DNA from: JAVVHH01 sp964657565
GTDB taxonomy: Bacteria > Pseudomonadota > Alphaproteobacteria > Acetobacterales > Acetobacteraceae
DNA: 64,000 nt
NCBI GenBank assembly: GCA_964657565.1
Contig: CAZZVQ010000010.1
Span: 1-64,000, forward strand
Direction of reading: 5' to 3'
Part shown: positions 37,076-44,729 of the stretch, piece by piece
Position numbering within the stretch: the stretch's first letter is position 1
Layout: every line of letters starts with the position of its first letter
The notes under the pieces: generated by a model
What the model was told of the DNA's origin: nothing
Seen by the model: the letters and a program-made list of their open reading frames with translations, nothing else
The model's database searches: none
Position numbers and translations under genes: made by a program

Positions 37076-37543
37076 ATGACTGACGAGGACTACCTCCGCC
37101 TGGCGATCGAGACGGCGCGCGAGGCGCGTGAGGCGGGCAACCACCCATTCGGTGCCATCCTCGTGGGCCCCGACGGCGCGATCCTGCTGCGGGCCGGCAA
37201 CGCCTCGGCCGGGGAGCAGGACCGGACCGCACATGCCGAACGCGTGCTGATGAGCCGGGCGAGCGCGATGTATCCGGCGGCGTTCCTGGAGGGCTGCACG
37301 ATGGTGGCCAGCGCCGAGCCATGCGCGATGTGCGCCGGAGCGGCATATTGGGCGGGTATCGGCCGGGTCGTGTACGGGTTGTCGGAGCGCGGGCTCGCGG
37401 CGTTGATCGGGCCGCATCCGGAGAACCTGACGATGGATCTGCCGTGCCGGATCGTGCTGGGTGCGGGGCAGCGGCACATCGATGTGGTGGGGCCGCTGCT
37501 CGAAGATGAGGCACGCGCCGTGCATGAAGGGTTCTGGCGCTGA
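37076..37543 (+). CDS. Nucleoside/guanine deaminase (CDA fold)
   Basis: A 155-residue zinc deaminase with HAE (His53, Glu55) and PCAMC (Cys83, Cys86), the catalytic set of the cytidine-deaminase superfamily. Its length and the terminal EGFW segment are closer to guanine deaminases of the GuaD type than to tRNA-specific TadA, and it stands next to purine uptake and oxidation genes. Guanine to xanthine is therefore the favoured reaction; TadA-like or other base deaminase activity cannot be excluded. Confidence 0.78.
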   Translation: MTDEDYLRLAIETAREAREAGNHPFGAILVGPDGAILLRAGNASAGEQDRTAHAERVLMSRASAMYPAAFLEGCTMVASAEPCAMCAGAAYWAGIGRVVYGLSERGLAALIGPHPENLTMDLPCRIVLGAGQRHIDVVGPLLEDEARAVHEGFWR

Positions 37544-37663
37544 GTGGGGCAGAGTGCCTGGAAAGCAAGCACCCGTGCGATCCCCGTCGACGCGCAGCGC
37601 TGCGGCGTCGGGTGGCACGCCCCGTGCAATGAACGTGTCGCCTCCGCCAGCTAAGGACCCCGC

Positions 37664-38746
37664 ATGCAACGGCGCCAACTCACCCAGGTCATCGGCTCAT
37701 CGCTGGCGCTCGCGGCCGCGCCGGCGCTGATCCGTCCGGCTCGCGCCGCCGACCCGCTGAAGGTCGGGTTCATCTATCTCGGCCCGGTCGGGGATTTCGG
37801 CTGGACCTATCAACACGACATCGCCCGCAAGGCGGCAGCCGAGCAGTACGGCGACAAGATCAAGACCACCTATGTCGAGAACGTGGCCGAGGGGCCCGAC
37901 TCCGAGAAGGTATTGAACGACCTGGCCAATTCCGGCCACCAGCTCATCTTCGCGACCTCGTTCGGCTACATGAACTATGTGGTCAACTCGGCCAAGCGGC
38001 ACCCCAAGACGTTCTACGAGCATGCCACCGGCTACAAGCGCGCCGCCAACATCTCCAGCTACAACATCCGCTTCTACCAGGCCCGCTACGTGCAGGGCGT
38101 GATCGCCGGCAAGCTCAGCAAGTCCGGACTGGCCGGGTATGTCGGCTCGGTGCCGGTGCCCGAAGTGGTGCAGGGACTGAACGCGTTCATGCTGGGCATG
38201 CAGTCGGTCAATCCCAAGGCCCGGCTGAAATTCATCCTGATCAACTCCTGGTACGACCCGCCGAAGGAGGGCGAGGCCGCCAAGGCGCTGATGGACCAGG
38301 GTTGCGACATCCTGACCCAGCACACGGACTCGCCGGCTCCGCTGCAGGCGGCCGCGGCGCGCGGGATCAAGGCGTTCGGCCAGTCCACCGACATGGCCAA
38401 GTTCGCCGAGACGACGGAGCTGACCGCTAGCACCGACAATTGGGCGCCCTACTACATCAAGCGCATCGGCGACGTGCTGGAGAGCAAGTGGACGAGCACC
38501 GACACCTGGGGCGGCTTCGATAGCGGCCTGCTGACGATGTCGCCGTTCACCAACATGCCGGACGACGTGAAGGCGCTGGCCGTCGCCACCGAGGCCGACA
38601 TCAAGTCGGGCAAGAACAAGGTGTTCGTCGGGCCGATCAAGGACCAGTCCGGCGCGGTCAAGGTGGCGGATGGCAAGACGCTCGACGATGGCGAGATGAA
38701 CAGCATGCAGTGGCTGGCGGAGGGGATCGACGGGAGGCTGAGCTAG
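37664..38746 (+). CDS. BMP-family (PnrA-like) purine nucleoside ABC binding protein
   Basis: A 360-residue precursor with signal MQRRQLTQVIGSSLALAAAPALIRPARAA. The mature part has the BMP family blocks VGFIYLGPVGDFGWTYQHD, YVENVAEGPDSEKVL and NDLANSGHQLIFATSFGYMN. These proteins bind purine nucleosides or bases in the periplasm. AAGGA lies seven to eleven bases before the ATG. It is first of four importer genes; the ATPase follows after a palindromic repeat that may adjust their relative expression. Confidence 0.9.
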   Translation: MQRRQLTQVIGSSLALAAAPALIRPARAADPLKVGFIYLGPVGDFGWTYQHDIARKAAAEQYGDKIKTTYVENVAEGPDSEKVLNDLANSGHQLIFATSFGYMNYVVNSAKRHPKTFYEHATGYKRAANISSYNIRFYQARYVQGVIAGKLSKSGLAGYVGSVPVPEVVQGLNAFMLGMQSVNPKARLKFILINSWYDPPKEGEAAKALMDQGCDILTQHTDSPAPLQAAAARGIKAFGQSTDMAKFAETTELTASTDNWAPYYIKRIGDVLESKWTSTDTWGGFDSGLLTMSPFTNMPDDVKALAVATEADIKSGKNKVFVGPIKDQSGAVKVADGKTLDDGEMNSMQWLAEGIDGRLS

Positions 38747-38790
38747 TTGAAGCCGCTCACCGCCGTCACTGCGAGAAGCATCGCGTTCTT

Positions 38791-38884
38791 GTCATTACCG
38801 GGCTTGACCCGGTGACCCAGGGGCCAGCAGAACCGAGGCCGGGTGCTCTGGGCCTGGGTGCCCGGGTCAAGCCCGGGCATGACG
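38791..38884. repeat. Composite palindromic repeat (family C)
   Basis: A first hairpin ACCGGGCTTGACCCGGT and a second TGCCCGGGTCAAGCCCGGGCA, inside outer ends GTCAT and ATGAC. It fills most of the gap between the binding-protein and ATPase genes of the purine importer. Confidence 0.7.
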
Positions 38885-38906
38885 ACTTTGACGCCGAGGG
38901 CCGTCA

Positions 38907-40427
38907 GTGACGACCGGGCCATTGCTGACGCTTCGGGGGATGACCAAGCAGTATCCGGGCTGCTTGGCCAATGACGACGTGGCGCTGACCATCGAGCGCA
39001 ACCAGATCCACGCACTGCTGGGCGAGAACGGTGCCGGCAAGAGCACGCTCGTTAAGATCATCTATGGGGTGACCAAGCCGGATTCCGGCACGATGACGTG
39101 GGAAGGCAAAGAGGTCACCGTGCAGAGCCCGGGTCATGCCCAGTCGCTCGGCATCGGCATGGTGTTCCAGCATTTCTCGCTGTTCGAGGCGTTGACGGTG
39201 CTGGAGAACGTCGCGCTCGGTTTGCCGGGCAAGACGGACCGCACCGGGCTACGCGAGCGGATCGTGCAGATCTCGACCGACTATGGCCTGCCGCTCGACC
39301 CGGACCGCGTCGTGCACGACCTCTCGGTCGGCGAGCGGCAGCGGATCGAAGTCGTGCGCTGCCTGCTGCAGAACCCGAAGCTGCTGATCATGGACGAGCC
39401 GACCTCGGTGCTGACGCCGTCCGAGGTCGAGCGCCTGTTCATCACGCTGCGGCGGCTGGCCGCGGAGGGCTGCTCGATCCTCTACATCAGCCACAAGCTG
39501 GACGAGGTGCGCTCGCTGTGTTCGGCCGCGACCGTCATGCGGCTGGGGCGCAACGTCGGGGCCTGCGAGCCCGCCACCAAGACGGTCAAGGAACTGGCCG
39601 AGATCATGATCGGCGAGAAGCTGCGCAGCCCGGCCCCGCGCACCGCCCTCCCCGGCAACGCCGCCCCGCGGCTCGTGCTGAACAAGCTGACGGTGCCCTC
39701 GAGCGACCAATTCGGCACCGACCTCAAGGACATCTCGCTCACGCTCGCCGGCGGCGAGATCATCGGCTTGGCCGGCATCGCCGGCAATGGCCAGAGCGAG
39801 CTGATGGACGCGCTCTCCGGCGAGATCCTGGCGGGGCGGCCGGAGACGGTCGTGATCGACGGGGTGCCGGCGGGGCATATGGGGCCGAACGAGCGGCGCC
39901 GCTTGGGCGGGCGGTTCGTGCCCGAAGAACGCAACGGCCACGGCGCGGTGACCACCATGTCGCTGGCGGAGAACGCGTTCCTCTCCGGCTTCATGCACCT
40001 GCAACTGGTCAAGCTGGGCCTCATCCGCGAGCAGCGCACCCACAAATTCGCCCGCGACATCATCGAGCGGTTCGACGTGCGGACCACCGGGCCGAAGGCG
40101 AAGGCCAAGTCGCTGTCGGGCGGCAATCTGCAGAAATTCCTGGTCGGCCGCGAGGTGCTGCAGAACCCGAGCGTGCTGGTGATCAACCAACCGACCTGGG
40201 GCGTCGATGTCGGCGCCGCGCTGGCGATCCACGAGGCGGTGCTGGCGCTCGCCCAGGCCGGCGCGGCAGTGATCATCATCTCGCAGGACCTCGACGAGCT
40301 GTTCGTCCTGGCCGACCGCATCGCCGTCATCGCCGGGGGCCGCGTCTCCGACCCGGTGCCGACGCGCGACGCCACGGTGGAATCGATCGGCCGCCTGATG
40401 GGTGGCGCGGCGAGGGTGCATGCTTAA
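38907..40427 (+). CDS. Purine/nucleoside ABC transporter, double ATPase
   Basis: A 506-residue protein carrying two ABC domains, as in sugar and BMP-type nucleoside importers. The first has Walker A GENGAGKST (about residues 40-48), LSVGERQR and IMDEPTSVLTP. The second (GIAGNGQSEL, LSGGNLQKFLVGREVL, INQPTWGVDVGA) has a degenerate Walker A and carries the usual QPTWGVDVG signature of this subgroup. It starts at GTG. The first permease gene overlaps its stop by eight bases. Confidence 0.9.
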   Translation: MTTGPLLTLRGMTKQYPGCLANDDVALTIERNQIHALLGENGAGKSTLVKIIYGVTKPDSGTMTWEGKEVTVQSPGHAQSLGIGMVFQHFSLFEALTVLENVALGLPGKTDRTGLRERIVQISTDYGLPLDPDRVVHDLSVGERQRIEVVRCLLQNPKLLIMDEPTSVLTPSEVERLFITLRRLAAEGCSILYISHKLDEVRSLCSAATVMRLGRNVGACEPATKTVKELAEIMIGEKLRSPAPRTALPGNAAPRLVLNKLTVPSSDQFGTDLKDISLTLAGGEIIGLAGIAGNGQSELMDALSGEILAGRPETVVIDGVPAGHMGPNERRRLGGRFVPEERNGHGAVTTMSLAENAFLSGFMHLQLVKLGLIREQRTHKFARDIIERFDVRTTGPKAKAKSLSGGNLQKFLVGREVLQNPSVLVINQPTWGVDVGAALAIHEAVLALAQAGAAVIIISQDLDELFVLADRIAVIAGGRVSDPVPTRDATVESIGRLMGGAARVHA

Positions 40428-41496
40428 GCTGGAGCCGCGGGGCGGTGAATCGGTGTTTTGGCGGTATCTGTCGCCGGTATTGGCGCTGGTGCTGACCTGC
40501 CTGTTCTCGGGCATCCTGTTCGCGTTGATGGGCAAGCCGCCGCTGCTGACCATCTACACCTTCCTCGTGCTGCCGCTGCTGCAGCCGGACGGCATCGCCT
40601 ATCTGCTGATCAAGGCGGCGCCGCTGATCATGATCGGCGTCGGGCTGGCGCTGGCCTACCGCGCGGCGATCTGGAACATCGGCACCGAAGGGCAGTTCAC
40701 CTTGGGCGCCATCGTCGCCGGCGGGCTGGCACTGGCGTTGCCGGACGCGCCGGGCTGGCTGATCTTCCCGGCGATGATCGTGGCCGGGGTGCTCGGCGGC
40801 GCGGCGGCGGCGGCGCTCGTGGCCTGGCTGCGGATCCGGTTCAACGCCAACGAGATCCTGACCAGCCTGATGCTGACCTACATCATGCAGTACCTCTTAC
40901 TCTATCTGGTGACCGGGCCGTGGCGGGACCCGATGGGGTTCGGCTTCCCGCAGACGGCGCTGTTCTCCGACGCGGCGGCCGGGCCGCGGCTGGTGGAGGA
41001 CAGCAACCTGCATCTCGGGATCGTGGTGGCGCCGCTCGTCGCGGTCGCGCTGTGGGTGATGCTGCAGAAATCGGTGCTCGGCTATCAGTTCCGGGTGCTG
41101 GGCCAGGCGCCGCGGGCGCTGCGGTTTGCCGGGTTCGGCGAGAATAGGCTGGTGTGGGTCGCGATGTTGATCAGCGGCGGGCTGGCGGGGTTGGCGGGCA
41201 TGTTCGAGGTCAGCGGCACGCTCGGCCAGCTCAATACCAACCTGTCGCCGGGCTACGGGTTCGCGGCGATCATCGTGGCGTTCCTGGGGCGGCTCAATCC
41301 GATCGGCATCATCCCGGCCGGGTTGCTGCTGGCGCTGTCCTATCTCGGCGGCGACGCGGCGCAGATGAACCTCGGGCTGCCCAATGCGGTGACGGCGATC
41401 TTCCAGGGCATCCTGCTGTTCTGCCTGCTCGGCTGCGACGTGCTGCTGCTCTACCGCATCCGTTGGCGCCGCCCGGCTGGGGTGAGGACCGCCTGA
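40420..41496 (+). CDS. Purine/nucleoside ABC transporter permease (NupP-like)
   Basis: A 358-residue permease of the branched-chain/BMP class with eight or nine helices. GVGLALAYRAAIWNIGTEGQFTLGAI is the family signature. The ATG overlaps the ATPase stop. It pairs with the next gene to form the heterodimeric channel for purine bases or nucleosides. An in-frame GTG at 40402 would add six residues, but the ATG is better placed. Confidence 0.88.
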   Translation: MLKLEPRGGESVFWRYLSPVLALVLTCLFSGILFALMGKPPLLTIYTFLVLPLLQPDGIAYLLIKAAPLIMIGVGLALAYRAAIWNIGTEGQFTLGAIVAGGLALALPDAPGWLIFPAMIVAGVLGGAAAAALVAWLRIRFNANEILTSLMLTYIMQYLLLYLVTGPWRDPMGFGFPQTALFSDAAAGPRLVEDSNLHLGIVVAPLVAVALWVMLQKSVLGYQFRVLGQAPRALRFAGFGENRLVWVAMLISGGLAGLAGMFEVSGTLGQLNTNLSPGYGFAAIIVAFLGRLNPIGIIPAGLLLALSYLGGDAAQMNLGLPNAVTAIFQGILLFCLLGCDVLLLYRIRWRRPAGVRTA

Positions 41497-42416
41497 TGCT
41501 GCTGCTGACCGCCGTCCTGGCCAGCGTCATCGCCGCCGCGACCCCGCTGCTGCTGGCCGCGGTCGGCGAGCTGGTGGCCGAGAAGGCGGGCGTGCTCAAT
41601 CTCGGCGTCGAGGGCATGATGCTCGGTGGTGCCATCGCCGCCTTCGCGACCGCGCACGAGACCGGGTCGCCGGTGCTGGGCGTCGCGGCCGGGCTGCTGG
41701 CGGGGATCGCGCTGTCCGTCCTGTTCGGAGTCATCGCGCTGACGCTGCAGGCCAACCAGACGGCGACCGGGCTGGCGTTGACCATCTTCGGCCGCGGGCT
41801 GTCGACGCTGCTCGGGGCCGGCTATGTCGGCATCCCGGCGCCGGTGCTGCCGAAGCTGCACCTGCCGGGGCTGTCCGACATCCCGCTCCTGGGCCCCGTG
41901 CTGTTCGGGCAGGACGCGCTGGTCTATCTGTCCCTGGCCATCCTCGCGGTCTGCGCCTGGTGCCTGCGCCGGACGCAGCTCGGGTTGATCATCCGGGCCG
42001 TCGGCGACTCCCATGACGCGGCGCACTCGCTGGGCTATCCGGTGCTGTCGATCCGGTATGCTGCCGTGATGTTCGGCGGCGCGATGGCCGGGCTTGCCGG
42101 CGCCTACATGACGCTCGCCTACACGCCGCTCTGGGCGCAGGACCTGACCGCGGGTCGGGGCTGGATCGCCGTGGCGCTCGTCACCTTCGCGGCCTGGCGC
42201 CCGATCTGGCTGCTGATCGGCGCCTGGCTGTTCGGCGCGCTGATGTATCTGTCGCTCTACGTGCAGGCCTTGGGCGTGGCGATTCCGTCGGCGCTGCTTT
42301 CGGCGCTGCCGTATATCGGCACCGTCGTGATGCTGGTGCTGATCTCGCGGGATCGGCGGCGGATCCGCCTGCATCGTCCCGCCATGCTGGGCCGGCCGTT
42401 CATGGCGGGATCGTAG
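41496..42416 (+). CDS. Purine/nucleoside ABC transporter permease (NupQ-like)
   Basis: A 306-residue permease with the block VGELVAEKAGVLNLGVEGMMLGGAI and about nine helices. Its ATG shares one base with the previous stop (TGATG). It completes the four-gene importer BMP-ATPase-permease-permease. It ends just before the convergent gene for a small secreted protein. Confidence 0.88.
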   Translation: MLLLTAVLASVIAAATPLLLAAVGELVAEKAGVLNLGVEGMMLGGAIAAFATAHETGSPVLGVAAGLLAGIALSVLFGVIALTLQANQTATGLALTIFGRGLSTLLGAGYVGIPAPVLPKLHLPGLSDIPLLGPVLFGQDALVYLSLAILAVCAWCLRRTQLGLIIRAVGDSHDAAHSLGYPVLSIRYAAVMFGGAMAGLAGAYMTLAYTPLWAQDLTAGRGWIAVALVTFAAWRPIWLLIGAWLFGALMYLSLYVQALGVAIPSALLSALPYIGTVVMLVLISRDRRRIRLHRPAMLGRPFMAGS

Positions 42417-42417
42417 C

Positions 42418-42684
42418 CTACCGCCCGCCGCCTGCGGCGCTGGCCCGATCGGTCGTATTGCCATTCTGCGAGGACGGCACCGGGCGGAGGCGGGTCGAGC
42501 GTGCCCGCGGGCGGCGGGGCGAGGCCGGGTCGCCGAGGGTCGGCGTGCGCGCAGCATCCCCGCTGGGGGTCGGCGTGGTGATCGTCGCCGGCGCCGACGC
42601 GCCGGAGCCCGCTTGTGCATAGGCGGTCCCAGCCGACACGCCGAGCACGACGGCCGCAACGGCGACAAAGGTCTTTACCGACAT
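42418..42684 (-). CDS. Small secreted Pro/Thr-rich protein
   Basis: An 88-residue precursor with a clear signal peptide (MSVKTFVAVAAVVLGVSAGTAYAQA). The mature 64 residues are rich in Pro, Thr, Arg and Ser and look disordered. The start has GGAGATG upstream. It follows the outer-membrane channel gene on the same strand with 74 bases between them. No family was recognised. Confidence 0.6.
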   Translation of the reverse strand: MSVKTFVAVAAVVLGVSAGTAYAQAGSGASAPATITTPTPSGDAARTPTLGDPASPRRPRARSTRLRPVPSSQNGNTTDRASAAGGGR

Positions 42685-42758
42685 GGGTGCATCTCCATTG
42701 GCCAGGCAGAACGCGGCCGGAACAATCGGGTTGCTCGATCGTCCCGGCACGCCGTCGC

Positions 42759-43634
42759 TCAGAAGTGGTATCCGACCTCGGCGAACACGGAATTCTGTTC
42801 GGTGCCGGAGAGCGGAGGCACGTTGCCGAATTTGTTGTGCCAATACTCGTACCCGACCCCCGCCTCGAGCTTCTTCGGTTGGAACCCGATCAACGAGCCC
42901 ACATCGAGCATCAGCTTGGGATGCACGAGGATCTCGACCCGGTGGTAGCTGTCGCCCGTCGCGCCGCTGCCCTTGGGACCGATCAGGTTGGCGAAGCCGG
43001 TGAAGTTCAGCGGCAACGGCCCGAGCTGGAACGGATAGGCCCAGGCCACCTCGATCTCATAGGTGGGATTGTAGTTGGTGGAGTTGGTGTTGGGCAGAAA
43101 GGCGTCGGTGTTCCACTCCTTGGAGACGCCGACCGTCAGGTTGAGGAAGCCCTTGGGCAAGTTGAAGGCGATCTGCGGACCGACGATGACCAGGCGCTTG
43201 TAGGAGGCGAACTGGTCGTCCTGCGTCTCGATGTCGCCGCCGATCTCGAGGCCGACGTCGCGGATCGGCCCCCAGGAGAAGTTGTTGGTCCCGCTGATCT
43301 TGTTGCCGCTGAGGACGGTGCGGAACACGCCGTAGAATTCGAACGAGTTGTTGTAGCCGTGGCCGGTGACCGAGTTGGCGGGGTCGCGATGGTCGAAATT
43401 CTCCAGGTCGAGGCTGACGAAGTTGGACCCGTAGGTCCATGCATTGGCATAGGCGATGTTGCCGGCGATCTCGTTGACGTTGCGGCCGTAGCCCGGTTGC
43501 CGGTCCTGCGGCAGGTAGCGGATGCTCAGGTAGGTGTCCTGAAACTGGATCGACTGCGCTTGGCTGGCGCTGGGCGCCACGACTGCAGCAGCGGCGGCGA
43601 TAGCGGCCCCGACGACCTGGCCTTTGATGAACAT
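42759..43634 (-). CDS. Tsx/OmpK-like nucleoside-specific outer-membrane channel
   Basis: A 291-residue precursor with signal peptide MFIKGQVVGAAIAAAAAVVAPSASQAQ. The mature part begins SIQFQDTYLSIRYLPQ and continues as amphipathic beta strands to AEVGYHF, ending in Phe, as expected for an outer-membrane barrel. The opening DTYLSIRY and the GLEIGGDIETQDD region resemble the Tsx/OmpK family of nucleoside channels. It stands among purine import and breakdown genes, which supports a role in purine or nucleoside entry. GGAGAGGAG precedes the ATG. Confidence 0.78.
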   Translation of the reverse strand: MFIKGQVVGAAIAAAAAVVAPSASQAQSIQFQDTYLSIRYLPQDRQPGYGRNVNEIAGNIAYANAWTYGSNFVSLDLENFDHRDPANSVTGHGYNNSFEFYGVFRTVLSGNKISGTNNFSWGPIRDVGLEIGGDIETQDDQFASYKRLVIVGPQIAFNLPKGFLNLTVGVSKEWNTDAFLPNTNSTNYNPTYEIEVAWAYPFQLGPLPLNFTGFANLIGPKGSGATGDSYHRVEILVHPKLMLDVGSLIGFQPKKLEAGVGYEYWHNKFGNVPPLSGTEQNSVFAEVGYHF

Positions 43635-43916
43635 TTTGCCACTCCTCTCCCAATAGCAGCCAGGAACTCTGCAACGGTCATGCCAAAATGAGTACGCAGG
43701 GAGCGTGGCCCGACAATTTGGCGAAATTTCCGTGAGGAGAAGGTCGATCAACGACTTTTTTTGCCAATTCTTCGTGCAACTAAATCGACAGCAGTCGGGA
43801 AACGACTTATTTTTGGTCGAGGCTGTTCTGTGCCTAAAAACGTCGCACTCGAACCGCTTGTGGGTTGGTGGCATAATGCCTGCATACCGTGCCGCCATGG
43901 TGGCGCCCGATGACTC

Positions 43917-44729
43917 ATGGACCTGAACGAGGTCACTACGATCCTGCGGCCCTCGACGGTCGAGGAGCTCCCGGCGAACGCGACGCCGCTGGCGGGCGGC
44001 ACCTGGTTGTTCTCGGAGCCACAGCACGGCGTGTCGCGGCTAGTCGATCTGGCCGGGCTGGGCTGGGACCGGCTGGAGGCGGACGAGACCGGGCTGCGGA
44101 TCGGCGCGATGTGCACGCTGAGTGCATTGGCCGGGTTCGCCGGCCCGGCGGAATGGCGTGCGGCTGCCGTGTTCGGGCCGTGCTGCGACGCGCTGGTGGC
44201 GTCGTTCAAGGTGCAGGATTTCGCGACGGTCGGCGGCAATCTGTGCCTGGCGCTGCCGGCCGGGTCGATGGCGGCGCTGGCGGTCGCGCTGGACGGACGC
44301 TGCATCGTCCGCGCGGCGGATGGGGCGGAGCGTCGCGTTGCGGCAGCCGAATTCGTGCTGGGCAACCGGCGCACGGTGCTGCAGCCTGGCGACCTGCTGC
44401 GGGCGATCGACCTGCCCGCGCGGGCGCTCCGCCGGCGCGCGGCGTTCCGGCGCATGGCGCTGTCGCCCACCGGCCGCTCGGCAGCCTTGCTGATCGGCAC
44501 CGCCGGGGACGGCTTCGCCATCACCGTCACCGCCGCCACCACCCGGCCCGTCCGGCTCGCCTTCCCGGCAATGCCCGACGCGGCGGCGCTGCGGGCGGGT
44601 CTGGGCGCAGCCATCCCGGACACCCTGCTGCATGATGACGTGCATGGTGACCCGGTCTGGCGGCGCCATATCACCGAAGTGCTCGCCGAGGAGATCCGGC
44701 AGGAGTTGGAGGATTCGGCGTGCGGCTGA
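43917..44729 (+). CDS. Xanthine-dehydrogenase-type FAD-binding subunit
   Basis: A 270-residue protein with the CoxM/XdhB FAD fold: TPLAGGTWLF near residue 25, IGAMCTLSAL and FATVGGNLCLALPAG, which bind FAD. It would pass electrons from the molybdenum/[2Fe-2S] subunit to NAD+ or another acceptor. It starts at an ATG and its last ten bases overlap the GTG start of the next subunit gene. The protein is short for the family, with an abbreviated C-terminal domain. The 282 bases upstream are AT-richer and hold no recognised gene. Confidence 0.85.
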   Translation: MDLNEVTTILRPSTVEELPANATPLAGGTWLFSEPQHGVSRLVDLAGLGWDRLEADETGLRIGAMCTLSALAGFAGPAEWRAAAVFGPCCDALVASFKVQDFATVGGNLCLALPAGSMAALAVALDGRCIVRAADGAERRVAAAEFVLGNRRTVLQPGDLLRAIDLPARALRRRAAFRRMALSPTGRSAALLIGTAGDGFAITVTAATTRPVRLAFPAMPDAAALRAGLGAAIPDTLLHDDVHGDPVWRRHITEVLAEEIRQELEDSACG